Of a DNA stretch of 64,000 nucleotides, positions 7,775-17,973 are shown one piece after another (position 1 is the first letter of the stretch; each line of letters begins with the position of its first letter). A model generated the notes under the pieces. That model saw nothing but the letters and a program-made list of their open reading frames with translations. It did no database searches and was not told where the DNA came from. The stretch is from Cyanobium sp. CACIAM 14 (GTDB lineage: Bacteria > Cyanobacteriota > Cyanobacteriia > PCC-6307 > Cyanobiaceae). The stretch lies in the NCBI GenBank assembly GCA_000708525.1, contig JMRP01000007.1, positions 35,836-99,835 on the forward strand, read 5' to 3'. The position numbers and the translations under genes were made by a program.

Positions 7775-9337
7775 CTACACCCGGGCCGCCAGGCCGGTCG
7801 GCTCGAGCATCAGCTTGCTGGAGCGCACCGCCTCGTCCATCTCGATCGGATAGTCGCCGTCGAAGCAGGCGGTGCAGAAGTGGGTGGACTGGGTGTGGGC
7901 CGCATCCACCATCCCCGCCTTGCTGAGATAGGCGAGCGAATCGACGCCCAGGTGCCGTTCGATCTCCTGCAGGGTGAGGCGGGCGGCGATGAGATGGTCC
8001 TGGGTGTCGGTGTCGATGCCGTAGAAGCAGGGATGGGTCACCGGGGGGGAGCTGATCCGCATGTGCACCTCGGTGGCCCCCGCCTCCCGCAGGGCCGCCA
8101 CCAGCTTGCGGCTGGTGGTGCCGCGCACGATCGAGTCGTCGATCACCACCACCCGCTTGCCGGCGAGCACATCGGGCAGGGGATTGAGCTTCACCCGGAT
8201 GCCCGCCTCCCGCATCGCCTGGGTGGGCTGAATGAAGGTGCGGCCCACGTAGCGGTTCTTGATCAGGCCGTCGGCGAAGGGGATGCCGCTGACCTGGGAA
8301 TAGCCGATCGCCGCCGGGATGCCCGAGTCGGGCACGCCGATGACGATGTCGGCCTCCACCGGGGTCTCGCGGGCCAGCGCCTCACCGATCCGCACCCGGT
8401 AGCTGTAGAGGGATTCGCCGAAGAAACGGCTGTCGGGCCGGGCGAAGTAGATCATCTCGAACACGCACAGCTTCTCCGGCTCCTCGCACCAGCGCCGGCG
8501 CTCGGGGATCGGATCGGCCTGGCGGAAGTGGATCAGTTCGCCCGGTTGGACGTCATCGACGTAGCTGGCGCCGATGATGTCGAGGCCGCAGGTCTCGCTG
8601 CTGGCAACCCACTGGCCCTCCTCGGGCTCCCCCAGCAGGCCGAACACCAGCGGCCGGATGCCGTGGCCGTCGCGCAGGGCGAAGAGGCCGTCGGGGGTGC
8701 CGATCACCAGGCTGAAGGCGCCGCGGCAGCGGGCCGCCGCCGCCCGGATCGCCGCGTTCCAGCCCAGGCCGGAACCCACCGCCTCCTGCAGGGCGAAGGC
8801 GATCAGCTCGGAATCGGTGCTGGAGGTGAACTCCCCGGCCAGGTGATCCAGCGAGGCCCGCAGCTCCGCGGCGTTGACCAGATTGCCGTTGTGGGCAAGC
8901 GCGAAGGGGCCCAGACGGGTCATCAGCACCACGGGCTGGGCGTTGCAGACCTTGCTGCTGCCGGTGGTGGAGTAGCGGTTGTGGCCGATGGCCAGCTGGC
9001 CGGGCATGCGCTCCAGCACGTCCTGGTCGAACACCTGGCTCACCAGGCCCATGTCCTTGTGCAGCCGCACCCTGCTGTCGTCGAACACGGCGATCCCCGC
9101 CGACTCCTGGCCCCGGTGCTGCAGGGCGTAGAGGCCGAAATAGGTGAGGTTGGCGACCGCCTGGCCCGGGGCCATCACGGCGAAGACACCGCAGGCCTCC
9201 TCGGGCTTGTCGGGTCGCTCCCGAGCAGCGGGATCGCTCGCGAGGGGTGCGGTGGTCAGGGCGGCAGTGGTCAGGGAGGGGGTGGCCAGGGAAGTGTGCG
9301 CATCGCGACGGTCGGCGTGACTGTCAGCGGAAGGCAC
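7775..9337 (-). CDS. purF: Amidophosphoribosyltransferase
   Basis: This enzyme catalyses the first committed step of de novo purine synthesis, moving the Gln amide to PRPP. The 520-residue sequence has a 48-residue leader ending just before Cys49 in EEACGVFAV, the nucleophile exposed by propeptide removal. The Ntn glutaminase domain (LQHRGQESAG, IGHNRYSTTG) follows. The C-terminal phosphoribosyltransferase domain carries the PRPP loop VVVIDDSIVRGTTSRKLV. The leader is unusually long and Ala/Thr-rich, so a start further downstream is possible. It lies 40 bp after purL on the same strand, in the conserved dnaN-PRC-purL-purF order. Confidence 0.97.
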   Translation of the reverse strand: MPSADSHADRRDAHTSLATPSLTTAALTTAPLASDPAARERPDKPEEACGVFAVMAPGQAVANLTYFGLYALQHRGQESAGIAVFDDSRVRLHKDMGLVSQVFDQDVLERMPGQLAIGHNRYSTTGSSKVCNAQPVVLMTRLGPFALAHNGNLVNAAELRASLDHLAGEFTSSTDSELIAFALQEAVGSGLGWNAAIRAAAARCRGAFSLVIGTPDGLFALRDGHGIRPLVFGLLGEPEEGQWVASSETCGLDIIGASYVDDVQPGELIHFRQADPIPERRRWCEEPEKLCVFEMIYFARPDSRFFGESLYSYRVRIGEALARETPVEADIVIGVPDSGIPAAIGYSQVSGIPFADGLIKNRYVGRTFIQPTQAMREAGIRVKLNPLPDVLAGKRVVVIDDSIVRGTTSRKLVAALREAGATEVHMRISSPPVTHPCFYGIDTDTQDHLIAARLTLQEIERHLGVDSLAYLSKAGMVDAAHTQSTHFCTACFDGDYPIEMDEAVRSSKLMLEPTGLAARV

Positions 9338-9377
9338 GGGGCTGCGATCACAGAACTTTCTTCATCATCTTGGCCCA

Positions 9378-11768
9378 TCACCGATCGGGCGGCGGCCCGG
9401 CCGCCCCCATCCGCCGGGGGATCGCCTGCTCGTAGGTGTCGCGCAGCCGCTCCAGGGCCAGCTCCAGCAGGGGCCGGCCGGCCTGGCGGATGCTGAGGGT
9501 GGGCTCCGGCGTCACGGTGCCCAGGGCCCGGGCCGGCAGCGGCTCCCCGTCCGCGGCGGCGGCAGCCAGGGCCTGCCCCCAGGCCGCGGCCCGCTCCGGC
9601 GCCACGCTCACCAGCAGGCGGGCGCCGCCCTCGGCGAACAGCGCCCGGTCGGGACGGCCGCCGGCGGGCAGATCGACGCGGGCCCCCAGGCCAGAGGCGA
9701 TGCAGGCCTCCGCCAGGGCCACCGCCAGGCCGCCATCGGAGAGGTCGTGGGCGGAGCGCACCAGACCGGCGGCGATCGCCTGGCGCAGGAAGCCCTGCAC
9801 CCGGCCCTCCAGGGCCAGGTCCACCAGCGGCGGCCGGCCCGTGAGCGCCCCGTGGATTCCCTCCAGATAGCTGCTGGCCCCCAGCCCGACGCGCTCGTCG
9901 CCTCTCTCCTCCGGCGGCACCCCCAGCAGCCAGACGGCATCGCCGGGCTCCCGCCAGGCCAGCCCCGTGACGTGGGCCAGATCATGCACCAGCCCCACCA
10001 TGCCCACCACCGGCGTGGGGTGGATGGGCAGCAGGCGGCCGTCCGGCAGGCGGGTCTCGTTGTAGAGGGAGACGTTGCCGCCGGTGACGGGGGTGGCCAG
10101 GGCGCCGCAGGCCTCCGCCAGGCCCCGGCAGGCCATGGCCAGCTGCCAGTAGCCGGTGGGGGTGTCGGGGGAGGGGAAATTCAGGTTGTCGGTGACCGCC
10201 AGCGGTTCGGCGCCGGTGCAGGAGAGGTTGCGGGCCGCCTCGGCCACCGCCGCCATGGCGCCCCGCTCCGGATCGAGGGCCACCCAGCGGTTCGGGCAGT
10301 CCACCGTCGCCGCCACGCCCCGGCGCGCCGGCGCCAGGGCGCCCGCCCCCTGCTGGGGCCGCAGCCGGATCACCGCCGCATCGGCCCCCCCGGGGAGCAC
10401 CACCGTGTTGGCCTGCACCTGGTGGTCGTACTGGCGCCACACCCAGCGCTTGCTGGCGATGGTGGGGTCGTCGAGCAGACGCAGCAGCACCGTGCCCCAG
10501 TCCAGCCGGCCCTCCGGCAGGGCGAGGCCCGCCGCCGCGTCCGCCGGGGGCAGCTGGGCCTCGCTCCAGCTCCAGTGCCCGCGGATCTCGGCCGGGGGTT
10601 CGGCCAGCAGGTCGTGATGATTGATCGGGGTGTCCTCCGCCAGCGCGCTGGCGGGCACCTCGGCCGCCACCGCACCGTGCTGCAGCACCCGCACCACGTT
10701 CTCCTGCAGCACCCGGCCCACCACCGCCGCCTGCAGCCCCCAGCAGCGGAAGCGGGCCATCAGGGGCTCCTCCCGGCCGGCCGCCACCACGAACAGCATC
10801 CGCTCCTGGGATTCGCTCAGCAGAAATTCGTAGGCCGTCATGCCCGGTTCGCGGGCCGGCACCCGATCGAGATCGAGCTCGATGCCCAGGCCGCCCTTGG
10901 CGGCCATCTCCGAGCAGCTGCAGGTGAGCCCCGCGGCGCCCATGTCCTGGGCCGCCACCACATCGCCGCTCTGGAAGGCCTCCAGGCAGGCCTCGATCAA
11001 CCCCTTCTCCAGGAAGGGATCGCCCACCTGCACCGCCGGCCGATCGTCCAGAGACGCTTCGGTGAGCTCGGCGCTGGCGAAACTGGCGCCGCCCATGCCG
11101 TCGCGGCCGGTGGTGCTGCCCACGTAGACCACCGGATTGCCCACACCGGCGGCACCCGAGCAGACGATCTCCTCGGTCTCCATCAGGCCCAGGGCCATGG
11201 CGTTCACCAGGGGATTGCCGGCGTAGCTGGGATCGAAGGCCACCTCTCCGCCCACGGTGGGCACCCCCACGCAGTTGCCGTAGTGGGCGATGCCGGCCAC
11301 CACCCCCTCCATCAGCCCCACGTTGCGCTCCTCCTCCAGCGGACCGAAGCGCAGGGCGTTGAGCAGGGCGATGGGCCGCGCCCCCATCGTGAAGATGTCC
11401 CGAAGGATGCCGCCGACGCCCGTGGCGGCGCCCTGGAAAGGCTCCACGGCCGACGGGTGGTTGTGGCTCTCGATCTTGAAGGCCAGGCGCTGGCCCTCGC
11501 CCAGATCCACCACGCCGGCGTTCTCCCCGGGGCCCACCAGGATGCGCGGGCCGCTGGTGGGGAAGCCCCGCAGCAGCGGGCGGGAGTTGCGGTAGCAGCA
11601 GTGCTCCGACCACATCACCCCGAACATGCCCAGCTCGGCCCGGTTCGGAGCCCGGCCCAGCCGGCGGCAGATCTCCTCGTAGTCGCTCTGGCTCAGGCCC
11701 TCCTTGCGCAGGGCTTCCGGCACCGAAAAGGACGGGGTGGGGGCGGGAACCACCGGCGGGTGCGGCAA
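9378..11768 (-). CDS. purL: Phosphoribosylformylglycinamidine synthase subunit PurL
   Basis: This is the small-type PurL (796 residues) that works with separate PurS and PurQ subunits, neither of which is in the window. It converts FGAR to FGAM using ATP and ammonia. Characteristic segments are [20 protein letters not shown] near the N-terminus, [20 protein letters not shown] for ATP/substrate binding, and [16 protein letters not shown] in the second half. The gene starts 12 bp from the end of the PRC-barrel gene and ends 40 bp before purF, so all four genes from dnaN to purF are probably one transcription unit. Confidence 0.97.
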   Translation of the reverse strand: MPHPPVVPAPTPSFSVPEALRKEGLSQSDYEEICRRLGRAPNRAELGMFGVMWSEHCCYRNSRPLLRGFPTSGPRILVGPGENAGVVDLGEGQRLAFKIESHNHPSAVEPFQGAATGVGGILRDIFTMGARPIALLNALRFGPLEEERNVGLMEGVVAGIAHYGNCVGVPTVGGEVAFDPSYAGNPLVNAMALGLMETEEIVCSGAAGVGNPVVYVGSTTGRDGMGGASFASAELTEASLDDRPAVQVGDPFLEKGLIEACLEAFQSGDVVAAQDMGAAGLTCSCSEMAAKGGLGIELDLDRVPAREPGMTAYEFLLSESQERMLFVVAAGREEPLMARFRCWGLQAAVVGRVLQENVVRVLQHGAVAAEVPASALAEDTPINHHDLLAEPPAEIRGHWSWSEAQLPPADAAAGLALPEGRLDWGTVLLRLLDDPTIASKRWVWRQYDHQVQANTVVLPGGADAAVIRLRPQQGAGALAPARRGVAATVDCPNRWVALDPERGAMAAVAEAARNLSCTGAEPLAVTDNLNFPSPDTPTGYWQLAMACRGLAEACGALATPVTGGNVSLYNETRLPDGRLLPIHPTPVVGMVGLVHDLAHVTGLAWREPGDAVWLLGVPPEERGDERVGLGASSYLEGIHGALTGRPPLVDLALEGRVQGFLRQAIAAGLVRSAHDLSDGGLAVALAEACIASGLGARVDLPAGGRPDRALFAEGGARLLVSVAPERAAAWGQALAAAAADGEPLPARALGTVTPEPTLSIRQAGRPLLELALERLRDTYEQAIPRRMGAAGPPPDR
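9772..9779. repeat. HIP1 octamer (GCGATCGC), example of a dispersed repeat
   Basis: GCGATCGC is the highly iterated palindrome of many cyanobacterial genomes. Further copies occur at 24429-24436 and 31705-31712, among others. It is listed once as evidence of lineage. Confidence 0.7.
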
Positions 11769-11780
11769 CGGCCCCCAGTA

Positions 11781-12599
11781 TCAGATCCAGGGGTCGTCGT
11801 CCTCGTGGGGGTCCCGGCCCCGGTGGCGGTCACGGCGGCGGGGCGGCTCCACCGGGGGCGCCGCAGGCCCTTCCTCCTCGGGCCAGTCCTCCAGCGGGTC
11901 GGGGCCCGCCTGCTCCGCCCCGCCGGCGACATCGCGGTCGTGACCACGCTCCCGCTCGGGCCAGGGCACCTCATCCCGCCAGGAATCCGGCCAGGGGGGC
12001 TCCTCCAGCCAGCCCTCCAGCCGCTCCTCGACGCGGCCGCTCACCTCCTGCACCTGCTCCTTCCAGCGGCGGGAGCGGCGCAGCAGCTGCTGGCGCACAC
12101 TCGCCCGGGCCAGGGGCAGATCATCGAGCCCCTTCAGGGCGGTGAACACCCGGCCGGGCTGCTGGTCGACGATCCGGTCGGGGCTGAGCCGCCAGCGGCT
12201 GGTGCCCGGCAGGCGCGGATCCGTGCGGGCCACCAGATAATGGAGAATGCGGCCGCTGCGCAGCTCCACCGCCGCGTCGGCCACCACCCCCAGGGGCACG
12301 TCGTCGGCCCCGGTGAGGGCCGCGTCGATCAGGGTGGGAAGCCGCTCGAGGGTGGCCGCATCCGTTTCGGCCGGCTCCCCCTTCACGAACACCTCCTGCT
12401 CCCCAAGCCCCTTGAGCTGGTCGAGGCGCCAGATCAGCCGCCGCTGACCGAAGGCGGAGGGGCGGCTCGCCCAGCCCAGCAGACGATGGACCGGGGGGTG
12501 CATCCAGCCCAGCACTCCCGTGCCGCGCTCGAGGCCCTGATCACAGCGCACCTGCCGCCGCAGCAGATCGCTCAGCAGCAGCTGCTCGGGAAGGCCCAC
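11781..12599 (-). CDS. PRC-barrel domain protein conserved between dnaN and purL
   Basis: The 272-residue protein has two related modules. The first is near residues 1-60 (LLLSDLLRRQVRCDQGLERG ... GWMHPPVHRLLGW); the second is around 95-140 (DAALTGADDVPLGVVADAAV ... SGRILHYLVARTDP), with the hydrophobic pattern of PRC-barrel domains. A basic/aromatic helix (RRSRRWKEQVQEVSGRVEER) follows. The C-terminal ~70 residues are Pro-, Glu- and Asp/Arg-rich and probably disordered. PRC barrels occur in ribosome-maturation factor RimM and photosynthetic reaction-centre subunit H. The role here is unknown. It starts 4 bp after the dnaN stop, implying translational coupling, and this position is conserved in picocyanobacteria. 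Confidence 0.82.
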   Translation of the reverse strand: MGLPEQLLLSDLLRRQVRCDQGLERGTGVLGWMHPPVHRLLGWASRPSAFGQRRLIWRLDQLKGLGEQEVFVKGEPAETDAATLERLPTLIDAALTGADDVPLGVVADAAVELRSGRILHYLVARTDPRLPGTSRWRLSPDRIVDQQPGRVFTALKGLDDLPLARASVRQQLLRRSRRWKEQVQEVSGRVEERLEGWLEEPPWPDSWRDEVPWPERERGHDRDVAGGAEQAGPDPLEDWPEEEGPAAPPVEPPRRRDRHRGRDPHEDDDPWI

Positions 12600-12603
12600 G
12601 ACC

Positions 12604-13776
12604 TCAGCTGCTGCGGATCTGAACAGGCATCACCAGGTAGGTGAACGGGTCGTCGGCCTCCAGCGGCGCCAGCACCGCCGGGGTGGTGGGGGCGTTGCAC
12701 TGCAGCACCACCTGGTCGGTGCCCATCGCCTTGAGCCCATCGAGCAGATAACGCACGTTGAAGGCGATCTCGATCGGCTCCCCCTCGAGGGTCGCCGCCA
12801 GGGATTCCGAGCCGCTGCCCACGTCCTGGGCGTCGGCCCGGATCGTCACCGCGCCCGCGCCGGGATCGGTGCTGATCTTGACCACGTTGTTGTGCTGGTC
12901 GGCCAGCACCGCCACCCGCTCGAGGGCGGCGATGAAGGCCCGGCGGTCGAGGACGAGCCGCCGACTGAAGGCGGGGGGGATCAGCTGGCGGTAGTTGGGG
13001 TAGGTGCCGTCGAGGCTGCGGCTGGTGAGCACCTGGTCGGCGGAGAGCACCACCACCTGGCCGCGCTCGCAGAACAGGCTCAGCGGCTCCTGGCCGCCGC
13101 GGCCGGAGAGGATCCGCTCGAGCTCCCGCAGGGAGCGGGCCGGGACGGTGACGGAGAATCCATCGCCGTCGCCCTCGACCGTGGCCCCGTCGGAACCGGC
13201 GGGGGTCTCGACGGCGTGGGGGAGACGCTGCACGGCCAGCCGGTGGCCGTCGGTGGCGGCGCACTCGAGGCCCTCGCCATCCAGCCGCAGGTGCACCCCC
13301 GTCAGCAGCTGCTTGTTCTCATCCGGGCTGCTGGCGAAGAGCGTGGAGCGCAGCCCCTTCACCAGGGCATCGGCGTGGAAGCGGATCGGCGTGCCGCTCT
13401 GGGCCAGGGGCAGGTCGGGAAAGTCGTCGGCGGGCATGCCGCGCATCCGGTAGCTGCCGGAGCGGTTCGTGAGCTCCACCTGCTCCTCCCCCTCGGGGCA
13501 GCTGAGGCTGATGGGGCTGTCGCTGGCGAGGCGCGCCACGATCTCGCCGAACATCTTCGCCGGCAGCGTGATCGCGCCGCTGGTCTCCACGGCGGCGGGG
13601 ACGCTGGTCTGGATGCCGAGGCTGAGGTCGAAGCCGGTGAGGCTGAGCCGGCCGGTGCCCGCATCGGCGGTGAGCAGGACGTTGGCCAGCACCGGGTGGG
13701 TGGGCCGGCTGGCCACCGCGCGGCTGACCAGCTGGAGGCTGGCGCTGAGTTCAGCCTGGGAGCAGACCAGCTTCAT
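12604..13776 (-). CDS. dnaN: DNA polymerase III beta subunit (sliding clamp)
   Basis: The 390-residue protein has the normal beta-clamp length and three repeated domains. It begins MKLVCSQAELSASLQLVSRA, which is typical of the family. Later signatures include ATDGHRLAVQRL in the middle domain and AFNVRYLLDGLKAMGTDQVV followed by the C-terminal YLVMPVQIRSS. The clamp encircles DNA and tethers the replicative polymerase. In picocyanobacteria dnaN is conventionally gene 1, near the replication origin, and no dnaA is seen here. It heads the dnaN-PRC-purL-purF run, and 363 bp of non-coding sequence lie upstream. Confidence 0.98.
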   Translation of the reverse strand: MKLVCSQAELSASLQLVSRAVASRPTHPVLANVLLTADAGTGRLSLTGFDLSLGIQTSVPAAVETSGAITLPAKMFGEIVARLASDSPISLSCPEGEEQVELTNRSGSYRMRGMPADDFPDLPLAQSGTPIRFHADALVKGLRSTLFASSPDENKQLLTGVHLRLDGEGLECAATDGHRLAVQRLPHAVETPAGSDGATVEGDGDGFSVTVPARSLRELERILSGRGGQEPLSLFCERGQVVVLSADQVLTSRSLDGTYPNYRQLIPPAFSRRLVLDRRAFIAALERVAVLADQHNNVVKISTDPGAGAVTIRADAQDVGSGSESLAATLEGEPIEIAFNVRYLLDGLKAMGTDQVVLQCNAPTTPAVLAPLEADDPFTYLVMPVQIRSS

Positions 13777-14139
13777 GGCAGGGGCCGGGGGCCGGTGAGG
13801 CGATCGGGAGGCCCCACGGTTTCACAGGGCGCGACAAAGCGCAACGGGTGGATCTCCCGACTGTTCCAAGGATCAATAAGGATTGGAAACCTTGAAAACA
13901 GCCAGTCGTCGTAGGGACGGTGGAAAACGGGTAAACACGATGACATCCCTTGCCACAGCTGGCGTCTTCCGGAGGATCGGCTGAGGAAACGGCGGCCGGA
14001 TCCTGCCGCCGCAAGCGGTTTTCCCCTGATTCCCGGGGCTGGGGAAAGAGGATGGGGCCCGACGGGGTTTCCACTCCCCGCGCTCTCCCGCCGGAGAAGG
14101 GGGTATGTCCCAGGATTTCCCCAGACGGTCTGGTGACCG
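13777..14139. promoter_or_regulatory. dnaN upstream region with DnaA-box-like motifs (candidate origin/promoter)
   Basis: This 363-bp gap is AT-richer around 13855-13945 than its surroundings. It contains TTTTCCACC on the minus strand at 13919-13927, one base from the cyanobacterial DnaA box TTTTCCACA. Further TTTTCC/GGAAA-type motifs occur near 13893, 14021 and 14070. It must include the dnaN promoter; a TATTGA-like hexamer lies near 13876 on the minus strand. No perfect DnaA box was seen, so origin function is a guess based on position next to dnaN. Confidence 0.35.
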
Positions 14140-15270
14140 TCAGAACCCCATCACCTTCGCCACCGTCTCCGTTTCCGGGGCGATGCCGGTGTGGAAGCGG
14201 GCATCGTTGTGCTCGATCGCCGTCGTCGGGTCCTTGAGGCCGTTGCCCGTGAGCACGCAGACCACCGTGGCGCCGGCCGGCACCTCCTGGCGTCGCTTGA
14301 GCAGCCCCGCCACCGACGCGGCACTGGCCGGCTCGCAGAACACCCCTTCCTCCTGGCCCAGCAGCTTGTAGGCCTCGAGGATCTCGGCGTCGGTCACGGC
14401 CATGAAGTCGCCGTCGCTTTCGCGCCGGGCCACCAGCGCGTTGTCCCGGTTCACCGGGTTGCCGATGCGGATCGCCGTGGCGATGGTGTCGGGCTGCTCC
14501 ACGGTGTGGCCCAGCACCAGCGGCGCGGCACCGGCGGCCTGGAAGCCCATCATCCGCGGCAGGACGCTGCTGTGGCCCGCCTGGCGGTACTCCTTGAAGC
14601 CCATCCAGTAGGCGCTGATGTTGCCGGCGTTGCCCACCGGGATGCACAGCCAGTCGGGGGCCTCCCCCAGGGCATCCACCACCTCGAAGGCGGCGGTCTT
14701 CTGGCCCTGCAGCCGGTAGGGGTTGAGGGAGTTCACCAGGGTGACCGGGTAGCGCTCGGCCACGTCGCGCACGATGGCCAGGGCCCGGTCGAAGTTGCCC
14801 TGCACGGCCAGCACCTCGGCGCCGTAGAGCAGGGCCTGGGCCAGTTTTCCCTGGGCCACGTAGCCGTCGGGAATCAGCACGAAGGCCCGCATGCCGCCCC
14901 GGCGGGCATAGGCGGCGGCCGCCGCCGAGGTGTTGCCGGTGCTGGCGCAGATCACGGCTTCCGAGCCCGCTTCCTTCGCCTTGCTGATGGCCATGGTCAT
15001 GCCCCGGTCCTTGAAGGAGCCGGTGGGGTTGAGGCCGTCGTACTTGAGGAACACCTTCACGCCCCGGCCCACCCGTTCGGCGATTACCGGTGCCGGGATC
15101 AGGGGGGTGGCGCCTTCCCGCAGCGTCACCACCGGGGTGGCGTCGCTGACCGGCAGCCAGGGGCGGTAGGCCTCGATCAGCCCCGGCCAGTCCTGCAGGG
15201 TGGGCTGCCGCCCCAGGCGCCTGAGGGCTCGCAGCAGGGGCACAGAGGACAGCGGTGAGGCTGACGTCAA
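14140..15270 (-). CDS. thrC: Threonine synthase
   Basis: This PLP-dependent enzyme converts O-phosphohomoserine to threonine. The 376-residue protein is a compact fold-type II threonine synthase. The PLP-Lys motif is [20 protein letters not shown], the phosphate-binding stretch is [16 protein letters not shown], and a Gly-rich loop ([20 protein letters not shown]) follows. It is the last gene of a leftward run: ABC1 kinase, DUF1400 protein, thrC, with 22 bp between the DUF1400 stop and the thrC start. The gene uses homoserine-derived substrate, as does the metX gene at 58031. Confidence 0.97.
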   Translation of the reverse strand: MTSASPLSSVPLLRALRRLGRQPTLQDWPGLIEAYRPWLPVSDATPVVTLREGATPLIPAPVIAERVGRGVKVFLKYDGLNPTGSFKDRGMTMAISKAKEAGSEAVICASTGNTSAAAAAYARRGGMRAFVLIPDGYVAQGKLAQALLYGAEVLAVQGNFDRALAIVRDVAERYPVTLVNSLNPYRLQGQKTAAFEVVDALGEAPDWLCIPVGNAGNISAYWMGFKEYRQAGHSSVLPRMMGFQAAGAAPLVLGHTVEQPDTIATAIRIGNPVNRDNALVARRESDGDFMAVTDAEILEAYKLLGQEEGVFCEPASAASVAGLLKRRQEVPAGATVVCVLTGNGLKDPTTAIEHNDARFHTGIAPETETVAKVMGF

Positions 15271-15292
15271 GGTAGGTCTCCGGTCTGGGGCG

Positions 15293-15895
15293 TCAGGGGG
15301 CGGGGGTCTTGGGGGCGGGAGCGGCCGGTGCCGCTTCGGCGCTGTTGCCCCGCAGCCCGTCGAGGGGGGATTCCGAGAAGAACCGCACCAGCTCCCCGAT
15401 CGAGGCCGCCTTGGAGAGCAATCCCATCAGGGCCGGCAGGCTCACCTCCAGTTCCTGGGTGGGGTAGGCCTTGAGGAAGGAGATGGCGGAGAGGGCGCCG
15501 TTGTTCTGGTAGGTGCCGAGCACCATGGCCGAGCGCAGGGCCGGCAGCCCCGCCTCTGGGGCCCTCAGGGGGAACAGGATGCGGGCTAGGCGGGCGAGGA
15601 TCGCCTCGCCGATGCGGGTGTTCAGCAGCCGGCTCATCAGCACGATCGGCAGCTGCACCGACTCGTTCAGCAGCCGGCTCACGTCCTTGGGGTTCTGGCG
15701 GCTGAGACGCAGGACGTCGCGCAGCAGGCCCCTGGCCTCGCCCGTCGTGGCCAGATGGTCGAGATCGGCGACCGGAATCGAGCGGCGGAACGCTCCGCTG
15801 GTGAAGACCAGGTTCTGGCTGGCGAAGGCCGCCGGCAGCGGCAGGCACAGCCCCAGGCCCAGGGCAGCGGCCGCGAGCCTTCGCCGCTTGTTCAC
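15293..15895 (-). CDS. Exported DUF1400-domain protein
   Basis: The 200-residue protein begins with a signal peptide ([20 protein letters not shown] ... AFAS). It then shows the DUF1400 pattern that, in cyanobacteria, often precedes an alpha/beta-hydrolase domain: [40 protein letters not shown] and [20 protein letters not shown]. No hydrolase domain (GxSxG) follows here, so this is the stand-alone form. Its function is unknown. The C-terminus is a short Ala/Pro-rich tail. The gene sits 34 bp downstream of the ABC1 kinase gene and 22 bp upstream of thrC, consistent with one transcript. Confidence 0.85.
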   Translation of the reverse strand: MNKRRRLAAAALGLGLCLPLPAAFASQNLVFTSGAFRRSIPVADLDHLATTGEARGLLRDVLRLSRQNPKDVSRLLNESVQLPIVLMSRLLNTRIGEAILARLARILFPLRAPEAGLPALRSAMVLGTYQNNGALSAISFLKAYPTQELEVSLPALMGLLSKAASIGELVRFFSESPLDGLRGNSAEAAPAAPAPKTPAP

Positions 15896-15929
15896 GGAAT
15901 TCTCCCTTGGATGGACCGACTCTAAGGAT

Positions 15930-17870
15930 TCAGGCGCCGCTCACACCCGCCGCCAGCCGCACCTCCGGGGCCACCAGCACGTCGCGCAGCAGGTGCACCA
16001 TGCCCCGTTCGGCCAGGCCCTTCGCCACCTGCAGCCCCATGCGGCGCAGATCCGGTTCCGTCAGCAGCCGGGGCAGGCGCTTCAGCAGCAGGGAAGGTTC
16101 GAAGCCCGGCAGGTCCCGCAGAATCCCCACCAGCTGCCGGATGGGCTCCAGATCCAGCAGCGGCACCGCCTCCGGGCCCGCGGGCCGTCCCCGCAGGCCG
16201 GGCGGCTGGAAGCGGGGCGGCAGCTTCCGGCCGAGCCGCAGGGCGGTGTTCCAGGCCAGGGAATCCATCTGAAGCACCACCGCGTCCACGAGCTGCTGAC
16301 GCAGCAGGCCGCCGGTGGGGGAGAAGAGGAAGTCGAGCACCTGATCGAGCAGGCCCTCCAGATCCAGCTGCTGTTGCAGGGAGGCGCTGGCCACCAGGCT
16401 CTCGAGCCGCTGCCAGCGGAAGTCCTCGCCGTCGAAGAGCATGTCCCGCAGGCTGCGGCGCAGCTCGGGATCGGGATCCTCCATCAGCCGGCGGGCGAAG
16501 TAGGGGTAGGCGGCGCCGAGGATCTTGAAGTCGGGATCGACGCTCAGGGCGATCCCCTCGAGGGTCACCAGGGAGCGGATGATCAGCGCGTAGTAGGGCG
16601 GGACCTGGAAGGGGAAGCGGTACATCACCCCGGAGAGATCGTCGGTGACGGCCTTGAAGTCCATCCGGCTCACGCCCATCTCCAGGGCCTGGCCGAACAC
16701 CTTCTCGAAGGCCGGCACGATCGGCTCCAGGTCAACCTCCTCCCCCAGGAAGCCCAGCTGCACGAAGTCCCTCGAGAGGGCGGTGAAGTTGCGGTTCACC
16801 AGGTGCACCACCGCCTGGATCAGGCCGGTCCGCGCCTCCCGGCTCACCTGGCTCATCATGCCGAAATCCAGGTAGGCGAGGCGGCCGTCGGCAAGGGCCA
16901 GCAGGTTGCCGGGGTGGGGATCGGCATGGAAGAAGCCGTGCTCCAGCAGCTGCTGCAGGCTGCAGTTCACGCCCACCTCCACCATGTCGTCCGGGTCGAT
17001 GCCGAGGGCCCGCACGGCGTCGAGGTTGGTGAGCTTGACGCCGTCGATCCACTCCATCGTCAGCACCCGCCGACTGGTGGCCTGGCGGTGGATCGCCGGC
17101 ACGGCGATGCGCGGGTTGTGGCTGTGCAGCCGGGCGAAGGTCTCGGCGTTGGTGGCCTCGTTGAGGTAGTCCATCTCCTCGAACACCCGCCGGCCGAGCT
17201 CATCGATCAGGCCCACCAGATCGCTCCTGATCACACCGACGTTGCGGTTGAGCCAGGAGGCGATGTTGCGGACGATGTAGAGATCGAGGGTGATTTGCTC
17301 CCGCAGTCCGGGCCGCTGCACCTTCACCGCCACCCGCTCGCCGCTCCTCAGCACGCCGCGGTGCACCTGGCCGAGGGAAGCGGCGGAGATCGGCTCCTTC
17401 TCCAGGGAGGCGAAGATCGTCTCCACCGGGGCGCCCAGGTCCTCCTCGATGCAGGCCATCGCCAGGGCGCTGTCGAAGCCGGGCAGCTGGTCCTGCAGCT
17501 GGGCCAGTTCCTCCAGCAGCAGGGGCGGGATGACGTCCGGTCGGGTGGAGAGCGCCTGGCCCGCCTTGATGAAGGCGGGGCCGAGGGCCACGAGCAGCTC
17601 GGCGCACTCGCGGGCGCGGGCGCGGGCGCGGGTCGGCGTGGCCAGCTGGCCGGTGAACCAGTCGCAGCCGACCCCCAGCAGGTAGAGGCCGATCGGCACC
17701 AGGGTCTGCCACACCCGCCGCGCCAGCCGCATCGGATGGCCCGCGTAGAGGCGGGTGATGGCGGCCGGGTCGTAGCGGAGCAGGCCCGCCGCCTCGAGGA
17801 AGTCGCCCATCTCCACGCCGGGGTCCAGGCGCTGGGCGCTCGATGCGGGGGCTGGGGGGGAGGAGACCAT
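15930..17870 (-). CDS. ABC1/AarF (UbiB-family) atypical protein kinase
   Basis: The 646-residue protein carries the ABC1-kinase signatures: the KxGQ extension IKAGQALSTRPDVIP, the Ala-rich nucleotide loop ISAASLGQVHRG, the catalytic-loop motif FFHADPHPGN and the metal-binding LDFG. Members act as ATP-dependent regulators of quinone and isoprenoid-lipid metabolism at membranes. Cyanobacteria and plastids have several paralogues linked to plastoquinone/tocopherol homeostasis. A hydrophobic segment near residues 56-75 (TLVPIGLYLLGVGC) may contact the membrane. It heads a leftward run with the DUF1400 gene and thrC, and is divergent from recN with ~100 bp between. Confidence 0.93.
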   Translation of the reverse strand: MVSSPPAPASSAQRLDPGVEMGDFLEAAGLLRYDPAAITRLYAGHPMRLARRVWQTLVPIGLYLLGVGCDWFTGQLATPTRARARARECAELLVALGPAFIKAGQALSTRPDVIPPLLLEELAQLQDQLPGFDSALAMACIEEDLGAPVETIFASLEKEPISAASLGQVHRGVLRSGERVAVKVQRPGLREQITLDLYIVRNIASWLNRNVGVIRSDLVGLIDELGRRVFEEMDYLNEATNAETFARLHSHNPRIAVPAIHRQATSRRVLTMEWIDGVKLTNLDAVRALGIDPDDMVEVGVNCSLQQLLEHGFFHADPHPGNLLALADGRLAYLDFGMMSQVSREARTGLIQAVVHLVNRNFTALSRDFVQLGFLGEEVDLEPIVPAFEKVFGQALEMGVSRMDFKAVTDDLSGVMYRFPFQVPPYYALIIRSLVTLEGIALSVDPDFKILGAAYPYFARRLMEDPDPELRRSLRDMLFDGEDFRWQRLESLVASASLQQQLDLEGLLDQVLDFLFSPTGGLLRQQLVDAVVLQMDSLAWNTALRLGRKLPPRFQPPGLRGRPAGPEAVPLLDLEPIRQLVGILRDLPGFEPSLLLKRLPRLLTEPDLRRMGLQVAKGLAERGMVHLLRDVLVAPEVRLAAGVSGA

Positions 17871-17973
17871 GGCGGGGGAGCACCGCCGCGGCGCCGGCGG
17901 GCGGAACCCCTTCTAAACGAAAGTCACAGCCGCTACGGTCGGGCCACGTACCGATCGCTCGCCGGAGGCCTGG

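Noticed and set aside
9747..12644. A 965-codon open frame on the plus strand opposite purL and the PRC-barrel gene
   Set aside because: It is a shadow of purL, with His/Gln/Arg-rich low-complexity translation and no family match.
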